DNA of 64,000 nt. It comes from Eubacteriales bacterium. Lineage in GTDB: Bacteria > Bacillota > Clostridia > Oscillospirales > CAG-382. The notes beneath the pieces were generated by a model. It made no database searches. It saw only the letters and a list, made by a program, of their open reading frames with translations, and was not told the DNA's origin. Shown here piece by piece: positions 27,539 through 36,247 of the stretch. A program made the translations under genes and the position numbers. Where the stretch lies: positions 30,334 to 94,333 of the forward strand of contig JAQVPJ010000001.1 of assembly GCA_028702135.1 (NCBI GenBank). Reading direction: 5' to 3'. Numbering within the stretch: the first letter of the stretch is position 1; every line of letters starts with the position of its first letter.

Positions 27539-28321
27539 CTATTTCTTCTTTTTTGTTGCAATATATGCGATTACAGCTATCAGAACAATAGCGGCAACAC
27601 CCAAACCAATATATAGTATAGTATTGTTTTTCTCAGATTCAGCATCGGAATTATCCACCGAGTTTACCCTTGATTCCTCTTTAGAGGTGTCATCTTTTAC
27701 CTCGGAAGAATTACCATCTTTATCCGACTCCGTTGAAATGATATCGGACTCTTGTTTGGATTCCTCTTTGGAGGTGTCCTCTGAAGTTATATCATCTAAG
27801 GAAACATCGCTTGCACCTGCTGTGATATTGGCATCTGCGGCTACTGTGCCTGTTGTAAAATCAACACCGGTAACCGTTACGAGATCGCCTTCTGACAGAT
27901 TACTGATTGCTTTTAGGTTCGCGGATGATTTTACATAGATTTCAGATTCCATGTCGCGATCATCACAGTGACCGGTGTAAATAAACCCGCCCTCAGGTAT
28001 TGTTATCTCGTTATAAGGTAGTCCGTCGGCGTTGACATCTACAGCAACAACCTCGAATACATTCTCTGCCGATGTAGGCTTGGCAGTAAAGAACGTAACC
28101 CATTTTAAGTTTGCTTCATTGGTGGTAATGGTGTTTGTGTCGTTAAAATCACTTGTAAAAATAGTGCCGGAACCTGCGGTAACTGATGCGTTGACTACAG
28201 TAACATAGATGGAATCCGCCGGTTCGATTTCTTCCGCCAATACGGGTACAACGAATGCAACCGAGATTAACATCAGACATACTGTTGTCAAAGTGAAGAG
28301 TTTAAAGCCGATTTTTTTCAT
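27539..28321 (-). CDS. Secreted, C-terminally membrane-anchored protein of unknown function
   Basis: The 260-residue protein starts with a signal peptide (LFTLTTVCLMLISVAFVVPVLA, cleavage near residue 29). A beta-rich domain follows to about residue 165, then an acidic Ser/Asp/Glu linker with three near-identical DDTSKEESK-like units, and a C-terminal helix with lysine tail (LGVAAIVLIAVIAYIATKKKK). There is no LPXTG, so the helix itself is the anchor. It has its own promoter (28371-28398) and AAAGGA before the ATG. The layout is of a surface-displayed domain on a stalk; I recognise no enzyme motif. Confidence 0.7.
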   Translation of the reverse strand: MKKIGFKLFTLTTVCLMLISVAFVVPVLAEEIEPADSIYVTVVNASVTAGSGTIFTSDFNDTNTITTNEANLKWVTFFTAKPTSAENVFEVVAVDVNADGLPYNEITIPEGGFIYTGHCDDRDMESEIYVKSSANLKAISNLSEGDLVTVTGVDFTTGTVAADANITAGASDVSLDDITSEDTSKEESKQESDIISTESDKDGNSSEVKDDTSKEESRVNSVDNSDAESEKNNTILYIGLGVAAIVLIAVIAYIATKKKK

Positions 28322-28370
28322 TCAAAATTTTCCTTTCATAAATTACTCACATAACAGTTTGTGTGAATAC

Positions 28371-28398
28371 ATTATAACCATTTTTGAAAAAAAGTCAA
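28371..28398 (-). promoter_or_regulatory. Promoter of the anchored surface protein
   Basis: TTGACT (28398-28393), 16 bases, TATAAT (28376-28371) on the minus strand, about 50 bases before the start at 28321. It lies between the 43-residue peptide gene and the surface-protein gene, so the latter can be expressed independently. Confidence 0.7.
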
Positions 28399-28429
28399 TG
28401 CAAATTTTCAGCTTTACGTATACAGATGT

Positions 28430-28561
28430 TTATTTCCACCATCCGTCAGGCGGCTTGAACTCGTTATCGCCCGGCTCGACAGCGAGACTCGATTCGGTTA
28501 TTATATCCTCAATATCAAATTCAATAAACTCGATTTCCGGCGGAAAATACTTTTTTTTCAT
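28430..28561 (-). CDS. Small acidic 43-residue peptide
   Basis: A short frame begins at ATG 28561 with a strong GAGGGAG five bases upstream and ends at TAA 28430. The peptide begins MKKKYFPP, has a hydrophobic/acidic core EIEFIEFDIEDIITESS and ends in PPDGWWK. It has no membrane helix or classical signal peptide. It starts 31 bases after the CBM9-like gene and is probably co-transcribed with it. From memory, many Ruminococcaceae encode small peptides with a similar core (acidic residues, then ED-[IV]-I-T-x-S); this could not be checked. It could be a leader-type precursor peptide, a regulator or a small structural protein. Confidence 0.65.
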   Translation of the reverse strand: MKKKYFPPEIEFIEFDIEDIITESSLAVEPGDNEFKPPDGWWK

Positions 28562-28592
28562 ATCGGCTCCCTCTTTTTTTTGTTTATACCTA

Positions 28593-30371
28593 TTACTCCT
28601 CAATAGCATCAGTCAGCGCCAAAACCTCATTGTAATTCCTGACAAGAGGCGTCCCGTAATAAACGCTGCCATCCACATATTCTATTACAGGCACAGCCGT
28701 AATATTTGTCGAGAGCTGATCGTCCGGTATGTCGAGCAGAGATATAAAATATGTGAACGCTTCGTAATCCTCAAAGCTGTAGCCCTTGACAAAATCGCTT
28801 TTTGAAATAGCAACCGCTTTTACATATACTACTCCTGCCTCGTTTGTTTCGCTATAAGCGTTTGCATGATAATAATTCATGTCGAGCGTGTTATCTCCGA
28901 GCTTTGCTGTGGGATAAACAAGCATTCCTATTCTTTCTACCTGTTTCAGTTTATCCCTTGTAAACCTCGCACCAAAACGTAAACCCTTCATCTCCTTGTT
29001 CACCTTTGCACCAAGAGATAAAACAGGATTGGTCTCCTGGTCACCGTTTTCCGTAACGTTGTGTATTGCGGTCAACTCTGAAACGGCAATCAAACTGTAG
29101 CTTTCCTCCGGCGGAATGATTTTATATTTTATATATCTCGCTTCTACTCCCTCTGTGAGAGTCAGCACCTCTCTTCTTGTTTCCTTTATTACGCTCTCCC
29201 CGGAACTCTCATGTCCCAACGCTTCAGTACTGCCCAAATATTGATAGTGAAAACCGTTTACAGAGGCGTAAACCTTAACTTCCCCGGGGAAAACAATACC
29301 CTCCGTTGCGATTTGTGCCGTTCCGACTCCGAACTTATACAGTCCGCTTACGTTTTCTCCGAGATCGACTATTTTGGAAATGCAGCCTTCATCTTCTATA
29401 TCTGTTTGCGTAAAGCCCTCCATATTATAACCGTTAATGCTCCCCGTGCTCCCGAAGCTGCCCTCCGTCAGTATCGTTCCGTTGCTCTCCTGCCAATCGG
29501 GATCAGTACCTGCCGTACCGCTATATACTTTTCCAAGCGCACTGTTGACCTCTATGAATGACTCTGAGGGTATCTCAGATAAAGTAAGTGGGGTAGGTGT
29601 TGCCGGCTGGCAAACCGGCACTCCTTTACAAAGGTGCAGATTCAGGTAATGAGTAGACTTTAACCATGGTTGATTGTTCTGGGTCCATACTGAAGTGTCC
29701 TGCGGAAAGAGCAGCAATGCGCTACCCTTTTTGCTTATATACATATTATATGTGATATGCTCTAAAGTTTCTATCGATATTGCTTCTCCCATTTTTGACC
29801 ATGGAATAGCTGCTTCTATATGGGTGCATCCGTCAATCTCTGCAGATCGGTACTTTATTGAGTTAGTATAATCATTATTTTTAATTGTACCGTATGTCGC
29901 TCTTGTAATTATCATTTTGCTTGACAAGCTATCGTAATTAAATTCCACAAACCCGGTAAATTTATTAAGACCGCCCGGAGAGACATCCAGATAGAGCCTC
30001 GGACAGTTATTATTTAAGCAAACCATTTCCATGTCGATTTTTATGTAGTAAAAAAGATAAGTTTCGTTCCATGCGAACGAATAGCTGTATACAACCCCCT
30101 TCAAATCGCTGGTAAGCTGCCAGTTTTCGGGATTCTCTCCTGAATCTATCCTAACCAAATCCTTTGTCTTCCAATCCTCAAAGGTCGAATCCTCCACCGA
30201 AATTGCCTTTGTACTGTCGCCGGCATAATAGTCGGTCTGTGTTTTAAAATATTCGCGCTCCCACTCTACCTCCGCCGAAGAAGTCAGTAAACCACCTCCT
30301 GTGCAAAGAATCAGCGAAAAAAGACAAAACACACAAAAAAATGAGATTACCTTCTTACTCGTAATTCTCAT
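28593..30371 (-). CDS. Secreted carbohydrate-binding protein (CBM9-like plus discoidin-like domain)
   Basis: The 592-residue protein has a signal peptide (VISFFCVFCLFSLILCTGGG, cleaved near residue 32). Residues about 45-240 look like a CBM9/DOMON-type sugar-binding sandwich (LTSDLKGVVYSYSFAWNETY, HIEAAIPWSKMGE, ITYNMYISKKG). Residues about 265-435 resemble an F5/8 type C (discoidin) domain with KVYASVNGFHYQYLG and ARYIKYKIIPP. The C-terminal 145 residues (LSLGAKVNKEMKGLRFGARF onwards) are a module I associate with Ruminococcaceae secreted proteins, function unknown. No catalytic motif is visible. It is transcribed from a consensus promoter with an unusually long leader. Confidence 0.7.
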   Translation of the reverse strand: MRITSKKVISFFCVFCLFSLILCTGGGLLTSSAEVEWEREYFKTQTDYYAGDSTKAISVEDSTFEDWKTKDLVRIDSGENPENWQLTSDLKGVVYSYSFAWNETYLFYYIKIDMEMVCLNNNCPRLYLDVSPGGLNKFTGFVEFNYDSLSSKMIITRATYGTIKNNDYTNSIKYRSAEIDGCTHIEAAIPWSKMGEAISIETLEHITYNMYISKKGSALLLFPQDTSVWTQNNQPWLKSTHYLNLHLCKGVPVCQPATPTPLTLSEIPSESFIEVNSALGKVYSGTAGTDPDWQESNGTILTEGSFGSTGSINGYNMEGFTQTDIEDEGCISKIVDLGENVSGLYKFGVGTAQIATEGIVFPGEVKVYASVNGFHYQYLGSTEALGHESSGESVIKETRREVLTLTEGVEARYIKYKIIPPEESYSLIAVSELTAIHNVTENGDQETNPVLSLGAKVNKEMKGLRFGARFTRDKLKQVERIGMLVYPTAKLGDNTLDMNYYHANAYSETNEAGVVYVKAVAISKSDFVKGYSFEDYEAFTYFISLLDIPDDQLSTNITAVPVIEYVDGSVYYGTPLVRNYNEVLALTDAIEE

Positions 30372-30433
30372 AAAACCCTTCCCTTCGTTTTCTGATAATA
30401 TGAAAATTCAAAATGTTGAATGTTTCAATCGTT

Positions 30434-30454
30434 CGGAGTTTTAATTACACTCCG
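30434..30454 (-). promoter_or_regulatory. Leader hairpin of the CBM9-like gene
   Basis: Within the roughly 165-base leader between the promoter and the start at 30371, CGGAGT (30434-30439) and ACTCCG (30449-30454) form a 6-bp stem-loop. A run of five G lies upstream on the minus strand (near 30477). No known riboswitch class was recognised. Apart from the promoter and a terminator at 30656 I see nothing else in 30372-30704. Confidence 0.4.
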
Positions 30455-30542
30455 GCTCTTTCTGTCAGAAACCCCCGTTGCAGATATGTTTTTTAATTGA
30501 AATAATTGATGAATAATAAGTGCATATTTGGATATTATTGAT

Positions 30543-30571
30543 ATTATACGTATTTATATATCATATGTCAA
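30543..30571 (-). promoter_or_regulatory. Consensus promoter of the CBM9-like gene
   Basis: A perfect TTGACA (30571-30566), 17-base spacer and perfect TATAAT (30548-30543) on the minus strand. The predicted start near 30536 leaves about 165 bases of untranslated leader. Confidence 0.8.
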
Positions 30572-30655
30572 TACATAAATCGACATTTTTATCAATATTA
30601 TTCAATTTTAATTAAAACTTAATATTAATACTGCTTAATACTGAATCGACGATAT

Positions 30656-30682
30656 AAAAAAGAGCGTTTTACACGCTCTTTT
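30656..30682 (-). terminator. Rho-independent terminator of the MBOAT-DHHW operon
   Basis: On the minus strand AAAAGAGCGT pairs with ACGCTCTTTT around a short loop and runs into six T. It lies about 25 bases after the stop of the DHHW gene. Confidence 0.8.
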
Positions 30683-30704
30683 AAACAATTTTTATGCTTT
30701 TTTT

Positions 30705-31868
30705 CTACCTTACTAATGATAAATCCCTGGTGCTAACAAAATTATCGGTATTATATACGATCAAAACATAATCACATTCCTTTTCTTCTGCCATTTCACT
30801 TATGTTCGTTGTACCCTCTGTGTTGACGATTTCGAGATCAAAGTGCAGGGCTAAAAACGGGGCAAGGCTTAATCCGAATGAATCCTTCACAAGCAGCAGC
30901 CTGGGTCGATTTCCGGCATTCTCCCCGCTTGTTTTCGTTATAGTCGTAAGGCTGCTGTTTCCACCTATGAAAGCTGAGTATTTATCCTTTTTTTTCAAAA
31001 ACGAGCGGTCGTAAAACCCACCGAAGGATTTGGCGTAGTTTTTGGTAGTATAATCGTTTTCGTCACCATATTTGTAGTGCCAGAATTGCATACTGTCCGG
31101 CGAAACGAATTTAAACCCGCCCTTAGACCATGTCGTTCCGTAAAAGCTGTCGCTCGCAAGCTCAATATCAAAATCCTCGGGAGGAATTGTACTGTCCTCA
31201 AGCCCGAACTCCCTCATCACCTCACGATAGACATAATATGCTCCGAGACTGGTATAGTGATGATCGGTCTTGTAATAAACATACTCGCCGTTGTCGAGCT
31301 TTTCCTTTAGCAGGGGTTGAATATCTATATAATCTACATCCTTGAAGCCCTCTTTTATAAAGCTCAGGAGTTGTTCTGCGCTATTTTCGGGATAATCGAA
31401 TTTAGATGATGCGACCTCAATAGTACGAGGCGGGATAATAATCGCAAAATCTTTTCCTTTATCCTCAAGCGTTTCCTGAAGCTTTTTTACCGCCGGAAAA
31501 TGAGCCGAAACAAGGTCCTTATTATAATAATCAATTCCTCCGTATGCGGTAAAACCTCTTACTGCAAGGAAACCGTCTTGACCCAAAAGTACATTGTTGT
31601 TCTCACCCTTTTGCAGGGTAAGCTCGCTTATTCCCTTAACACCGACGAAAAAATCCCTTAGCGGAAACTGGTCTGCAAAATATTTATTTATTTCCTCGGA
31701 GTATTTGCCGCTAATCAAGGAATCCCATTTAAGTTCGGGAATAGTCTGGAGCCTGCGGTTTTCCTGCTCCGAAAAGGTCTCGTCCTCTTTGAGTAGAAAC
31801 ATAAACGAAAGACAGAATATAATTCCGACAAAAACGACTGTAGTGATGATATTTGCTTTTCTGTTCAT
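30705..31868 (-). CDS. DHHW-family (AlgX/AlgJ-like) acetyltransferase partner protein
   Basis: The 387-residue protein has one N-terminal membrane anchor (IITTVVFVGIIFCLSFMFLL) and an extracytoplasmic SGNH-like domain. The DHHW family core is seen in EQENRRLQTIPELKWDSL, FADQFPLRDFF and YKTDHHYTSLGAYYVYR, with the catalytic-type Asp-His pair; a late LLVKDSFGLSLAPFLALHFD holds the Ser/Asp region. It starts 13 bases after the MBOAT gene. Together they should acetylate an exported glycan, the MBOAT protein moving acetyl groups across the membrane. The polymer acetylated is unknown. Confidence 0.88.
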   Translation of the reverse strand: MNRKANIITTVVFVGIIFCLSFMFLLKEDETFSEQENRRLQTIPELKWDSLISGKYSEEINKYFADQFPLRDFFVGVKGISELTLQKGENNNVLLGQDGFLAVRGFTAYGGIDYYNKDLVSAHFPAVKKLQETLEDKGKDFAIIIPPRTIEVASSKFDYPENSAEQLLSFIKEGFKDVDYIDIQPLLKEKLDNGEYVYYKTDHHYTSLGAYYVYREVMREFGLEDSTIPPEDFDIELASDSFYGTTWSKGGFKFVSPDSMQFWHYKYGDENDYTTKNYAKSFGGFYDRSFLKKKDKYSAFIGGNSSLTTITKTSGENAGNRPRLLLVKDSFGLSLAPFLALHFDLEIVNTEGTTNISEMAEEKECDYVLIVYNTDNFVSTRDLSLVR

Positions 31869-31881
31869 CTCTGCTCCTCCT

Positions 31882-33291
31882 TTAAAAAATATAGTACAGA
31901 AACGGACTGAAGGTCGAATCCACCAAGTATGCTGTGCATAAGAGCAGGGATCCGCAAGACAACACCGGGTTCAGATATGCGGCGAAATGATATTTTCCCA
32001 TTATATAATCGTATAGCTTTTTTAACAGAGGAGTTGAACCGACGATGCAGATTGCAAACATTGGAATCAGCCTTACTGAATCATAGATGACCATATCGGT
32101 AGCCAGCGAAGCACCCGAACCGAACATCATTTTTAGATAGAGCCATATCTCGGGCAGACTCTCTGATGAGAAGATAAGCCATCCGAACATAATGAGCAGT
32201 ATGGTGTATATATGTCCGAAAACGCGGGGTATCCTGTCAAGCAGCTTAAGCAGGAATGTTTTTTCAATCATCAGGATAATGCCGAAATATGCACCCCAGA
32301 TAATAAAACTCCATGCCGCTCCGTGCCATAAGCCGGTGAGCAGCCATACTATGGCTATGTTGCGGTATTGTTTTAAAATCCCCTTACGGTTCCCGCCGAG
32401 AGGTATGTAAACATACTCCTTGAACCATGTGGAAAGCGATATATGCCAGCGCCGCCAGAATTCGGTTATACTGCGGGATATATATGGGTAATCAAAGTTC
32501 TCGAGGAATTCAAAGTCAAACAACCTACCCAAACCTATTGCCATATCCGAATATCCCGAAAAATCAAAATATATTTGAAACGTAAACGCCAGCACGACGA
32601 TCCATGCCCCAAGCACACTTGGTTCGTACTCGTTCGCGGCACGGAAAGTTTTTACGACCGCCGCAGCGGAATCCGCTAAAATAACCTTTTTCGCAAGGCC
32701 GGCGCAGAAACGTATAACACCCGAAGCAAATTTATCGAAACTCTCTTTTCTGTCTGTAAGCATATCGGCAATATCCCTGTATCTTACTATGGGACCAGCG
32801 ATAAGCTGCGGGAACAGAACAACATACGCACCAAAAGAGATAAGATTTTTCTGAACTCCGGTATCTTTCCTGTAAAGGTCAATCGAATAAGACATTATCT
32901 GAAAGGTATAGAACGAAATGCCAACCGGTAGTCTGAGCCCCTCGATGGGAGAGAGACCTGAAAGAAACGGTATGGCGGCAAGATTCTCCAAAAAGAAGTT
33001 TGCGTATTTAAAAAACAACAAGGATGATAAATTAAGTATTAGCGATACAGCGAGATATTTTTTAGCTTTTTTTTGGTCAGTATCCCTGTATTTTGCTATG
33101 AAAAAGCCGAACACATATGCTGTTAATATCGAAAACAGCATCAGCAGTATATAGCTCGGTTCACCCCATCCATAAAAAACAAGACTGACCGCGAACAGAA
33201 CCAGATTCCTGAATTTAAAGGGAACTATAAAATAAATCGCTATCGTTATTACTAAAAATGCAAATAAAAATATAAGAGTTGAAAAAACCAT
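31882..33291 (-). CDS. MBOAT-family membrane O-acyltransferase (AlgI/DltB-like)
   Basis: The 469-residue integral membrane protein (about ten to twelve helices) belongs to the membrane-bound O-acyltransferases. LVFYGWGEPSYILLML, IGLGRLFDFEFLENFDYPY, EFWRRWHISLSTWFKEYVY and TGLWHGAAWSFIIWG (with the invariant catalytic His) are the AlgI-type motifs. It delivers acetyl groups to the outer face for the partner DHHW protein. No D-alanylation genes (dltA, dltC) are nearby, so DltB is unlikely. It begins 25 bases after ricT. Confidence 0.93.
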   Translation of the reverse strand: MVFSTLIFLFAFLVITIAIYFIVPFKFRNLVLFAVSLVFYGWGEPSYILLMLFSILTAYVFGFFIAKYRDTDQKKAKKYLAVSLILNLSSLLFFKYANFFLENLAAIPFLSGLSPIEGLRLPVGISFYTFQIMSYSIDLYRKDTGVQKNLISFGAYVVLFPQLIAGPIVRYRDIADMLTDRKESFDKFASGVIRFCAGLAKKVILADSAAAVVKTFRAANEYEPSVLGAWIVVLAFTFQIYFDFSGYSDMAIGLGRLFDFEFLENFDYPYISRSITEFWRRWHISLSTWFKEYVYIPLGGNRKGILKQYRNIAIVWLLTGLWHGAAWSFIIWGAYFGIILMIEKTFLLKLLDRIPRVFGHIYTILLIMFGWLIFSSESLPEIWLYLKMMFGSGASLATDMVIYDSVRLIPMFAICIVGSTPLLKKLYDYIMGKYHFAAYLNPVLSCGSLLLCTAYLVDSTFSPFLYYIF

Positions 33292-33315
33292 ATCGTTTTA
33301 CGCAATCTTCCCGCG

Positions 33316-34200
33316 CTATTCCTCCAAATTTTTAAGTTCCTCGTAATCCTCGTCCTTAACTCTTATAAAGCCGACAACCTTAAGTTCGTTCTTTGTAAAC
33401 GACTTTATAAGACCCTGCTCACCGTTCATTTTTACTTTGATATTGCCTGTCAGGAAATTACTCTCGACAACAACGCCTCTGCCGGCAGGCGTCTCAACGA
33501 TACTGTCAACCCTCGGATAGTCCGCATATTCTTTTTCGTAAACCTCATGCTCATATCTGAGACAGCACATCAGTCTGCCGCAAGTACCGGAGATTTTTGT
33601 GGAGGATAAAGACAGGTTCTGCTCCTTTGCCATTTTTATCGAAACCTGTACAAAATCCGAAAGGAAAGTCTTGCAGCAGATCGGTCTGCCGCATACCCCG
33701 AGCCCGCCATACAACTTAGCCTCGTCGCGAACTCCGATCTGACGAAGCTCTATTCTGGTGCGGAAAACTGCAGCGAGATCTTTTACAAGCTCTCTGAAAT
33801 CAACCCGTCCGTCTGCGGTAAAATAAAAAATAAGCTTTGCGTTGTCAAAGGTATATTCAACGTCAACGAGCTGCATTACAAGCCCGTTTTTTATAACTTT
33901 TTCTACCCAAACAGCCTTTGCGTTCTCCTCAAGCTGCTTGTTTAATTCATTCTGCTTCTCATCATCCTCCGTAGCTTTGCGCAGCACGGGTTTTAGGGGT
34001 GTAATTATCTCGTCCTGCGATATATGCTTATTTGTTATAGCTATATAGCCGTATTCGACCCCGCGTACCGTCTCCACTATTGCCTTGTCGTTCTGCTCAA
34101 ACATTATTCCATTCGGTGAAAAATAATAAATCTTACCGGCGTTTTTAAAGCGAACACCGACTATCTCGCAGGTCTGTTTATCTGTTTGTATATCTTCCAT
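33316..34200 (-). CDS. ricT: PSP1-domain protein RicT (YaaT)
   Basis: RicT is part of the Ric complex that affects RNase Y-dependent mRNA maturation and, in B. subtilis, sporulation and competence. The 294-residue protein shows a PSP1 core (about residues 60-150, LIFYFTADGRVDFRELVKDL), then the Cys-rich stretch GGLGVCGRPICCKTFL and SGTCGRLMCCLRYE, which can bind an iron-sulfur cluster, and a C-terminal SH3-like segment. It follows holB at 34 bases, a common Firmicutes neighbourhood. Confidence 0.93.
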   Translation of the reverse strand: MEDIQTDKQTCEIVGVRFKNAGKIYYFSPNGIMFEQNDKAIVETVRGVEYGYIAITNKHISQDEIITPLKPVLRKATEDDEKQNELNKQLEENAKAVWVEKVIKNGLVMQLVDVEYTFDNAKLIFYFTADGRVDFRELVKDLAAVFRTRIELRQIGVRDEAKLYGGLGVCGRPICCKTFLSDFVQVSIKMAKEQNLSLSSTKISGTCGRLMCCLRYEHEVYEKEYADYPRVDSIVETPAGRGVVVESNFLTGNIKVKMNGEQGLIKSFTKNELKVVGFIRVKDEDYEELKNLEE

Positions 34201-34234
34201 AAATCGATGATTCCTTTCGTTTTTTACTGCAGTT

Positions 34235-35221
34235 TTATCCCTTTAACTCCCATAATCTTATACACAAATTAGTGACAGCGGCATTGATGTTTCCACTTTG
34301 CTCAATCGAGCTTCTGCAAGAAGTGACCGCATCTCCCATAAGGCTGATAGCTCTTTTTGTAACACTGCTGCCATACCGTTGGGCATCCTCACCGCTTAAG
34401 AGAACAAGCGGATGGCTTTTATATTTATATCCGAGTAAATCCGCAAACATTCTTTCGAGCAGCTCAATCAACTCGAGCAGTTTATCCCTTGTCAGCTTTT
34501 CAGACGCAATCATTTTTATAAAATCGGATTTTGTGCCTTCAAAAAGCGTATCCATAATATCAAATGCTTTTTTCCTTTCGTCAAGTTTTTCCCTGCTCAT
34601 CAGTAGTTCTGCCTGTCCGATACTGCCGCCGGAGGCTCTTACTGCTGTCAAGACCTCCTCCCGAGAAGCGGTTTTGTATTTGTTTTGTAAATACTCCTGT
34701 ACCTTTTCATCACTTTCGCCGCGAAGCGTAATTACACGGCATCTTGACAGTATAGTCGGAAGCATGGCTTCCTTTTTCTCGGTTAACAGGAAAACAATGA
34801 CTGATTCGGGCGGTTCTTCAAGGATTTTGAGCAGTGCATTCTGCGTGTCAGGACGCATTTTATGTGCGGCTTTTATTATATATATTTTTTTATCTCCGTC
34901 ATTTGGCATCAAAATCGAGGATGAGATCAGCTCCCTGACCTCTCTCATTGTAATCGCTTTTCCGCTCTCTCCTCCGTAAAAATGTATGTCCGGATGAGAA
35001 AGAGAGGCAGCCTTTTTGCATGAATTACATATTCCGCATGGGCGTTCAACACCGCTACAAAGAATCGCAGAAGCACAAAAAAGCACAAAATCGGTTTTCC
35101 CTGTACCATATGCACCCTCGATGATATATGCGTGTGAGTAGACGCCATCAGTACCGCTCTCAAGCACCTGCAAAAAATGCTGTTTCTCGATTCTGTTGAA
35201 CCCGTAATAAGCCGGCGTCAT
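34235..35221 (-). CDS. holB: DNA polymerase III delta' subunit
   Basis: The delta' subunit is part of the clamp loader. Visible are the P-loop (GAYGTGKTDFVLFC), the zinc module CGICNSCKK, the SRC-type motif LPTILSRCRVITL (sensor/arginine-finger region) and the helical C-terminal collar domain. I chose ATG 35221 (328 residues), preceded by GGGGAG at proper spacing; longer upstream starts exist up to 35278 but overlap a palindromic promoter region. Confidence 0.88.
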   Translation of the reverse strand: MTPAYYGFNRIEKQHFLQVLESGTDGVYSHAYIIEGAYGTGKTDFVLFCASAILCSGVERPCGICNSCKKAASLSHPDIHFYGGESGKAITMREVRELISSSILMPNDGDKKIYIIKAAHKMRPDTQNALLKILEEPPESVIVFLLTEKKEAMLPTILSRCRVITLRGESDEKVQEYLQNKYKTASREEVLTAVRASGGSIGQAELLMSREKLDERKKAFDIMDTLFEGTKSDFIKMIASEKLTRDKLLELIELLERMFADLLGYKYKSHPLVLLSGEDAQRYGSSVTKRAISLMGDAVTSCRSSIEQSGNINAAVTNLCIRLWELKG

Positions 35222-35259
35222 CCCTTTCACACTCCCCATAATACGCATAATCGTATAAA

Positions 35260-35285
35260 TACTAATATATAATAACATATTAGTA
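35260..35285. promoter_or_regulatory. Palindrome between divergent holB and coaW
   Basis: TACTAATA (35260-35267) and TATTAGTA (35278-35285) are perfect 8-bp inverted repeats 10 bases apart, in the AT-rich region where a holB promoter should lie. It looks like a dimeric-regulator operator, though AT-richness makes chance occurrence possible. Confidence 0.4.
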
Positions 35286-35342
35286 TTGTTTTTTAAAGAG
35301 GAAATTAGATTTTTAAAATAATTATATAATCAGAGCTGCATA

Positions 35343-35371
35343 TTGACAAACAAGCCGGAAAAGGCTAAACT
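35343..35371 (+). promoter_or_regulatory. Promoter of coaW
   Basis: TTGACA (35343-35348), 17 bases, TAAACT (35366-35371), about 38 bases ahead of the coaW start. Confidence 0.6.
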
Positions 35372-35409
35372 TAATATTAGAAAGATTTGACAGAAGGGTA
35401 AAGTACGGA

Positions 35410-36231
35410 ATGAGTATAATAATCGGAATCGACGTCGGAGGAAGCACAACTAAAATTGTTGGTTTTGACGGGAGAAAACTTTTGGATCCCCAGCTTGTAA
35501 AAGCGGCTGATCCCGTAGCCTCCGTTTACGGGGCGTTCGGAAAGTTTACATTGGATAACGGAATCTCGCTTTCGAGTATCGAGCGGGTAATGATTACCGG
35601 AGTCGGAGCGACTTTTTTGGATTCGACAATTTTCGGTCTTAAAACGGTGCATGTAAATGAATTTGATGCCACCGGCAGAGGCGGCTTGTATCTTAGCGGC
35701 CTTGATGAGGCGATAATAGTCAGCATGGGAACGGGTACGGCGATTATACACGCAAACGTAAACGGCTCAGCCCACCTCGGAGGAACCGGAGTCGGCGGAG
35801 GTACGCTGATCGGTCTTTCGAAAAAGATTCTATCTATGCAGGATGTAAAGCATATCGCCGAGCTTGCAAAAGACGGCAATCTTGAAAACATCGACCTGTA
35901 CATACAGGATATTACTGAAAGGGAGATAAGTCCCAGCCTGAGTGCGCGTTCTACCGCATCCAACTTCGGCAAGGTAAGCGATATTGCGAGCAAGGCGGAT
36001 ATCGCTCTCGGCATTATTAATCTCGTTTTCGAGACAATAGCGATGATGTCAATCTTTTCTGCGCGGCAGAAAAATCTTTCGGATATTGTACTTACGGGCA
36101 ATCTGTCGGTAATACCGCAGACAAAGAGCTCCTTCGCTTCTTTGGGCAAAATGTTCGGAGTTAATTTTATAATTCCGGACAACTCAACATATGCGACGGT
36201 GGTCGGTACTGCCCTTACAGGAATAATATAA
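35410..36231 (+). CDS. coaW: Type II pantothenate kinase
   Basis: CoaW phosphorylates pantothenate, the first step of coenzyme A synthesis. The eukaryote-like ASKHA fold shows GIDVGGSTTKIVGFDG (phosphate-1), VNEFDATGRGGLYLSG (substrate region with the conserved acidic residue), VSMGTGTAIIHAN (phosphate-2), GGTGVGGGTLIGLSK, and VLTGNLSVIPQ (adenosine motif). Length 273 is normal. It differs from the other two ASKHA kinases of this window by these type II PanK motifs. Confidence 0.92.
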   Translation: MSIIIGIDVGGSTTKIVGFDGRKLLDPQLVKAADPVASVYGAFGKFTLDNGISLSSIERVMITGVGATFLDSTIFGLKTVHVNEFDATGRGGLYLSGLDEAIIVSMGTGTAIIHANVNGSAHLGGTGVGGGTLIGLSKKILSMQDVKHIAELAKDGNLENIDLYIQDITEREISPSLSARSTASNFGKVSDIASKADIALGIINLVFETIAMMSIFSARQKNLSDIVLTGNLSVIPQTKSSFASLGKMFGVNFIIPDNSTYATVVGTALTGII

Positions 36232-36247
36232 GGATAGGAGGCTGTTT

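Noticed and set aside
30372..30535. Cyclic-di-GMP riboswitch in the leader of the CBM9-like gene
   Set aside because: A G-run and a CCGGAGT stretch suggested it, but the conserved aptamer order is not present.
34272..34979. A 235-codon plus-strand frame
   Set aside because: Antisense to holB; Ser/Leu-rich shadow with no ribosome site.
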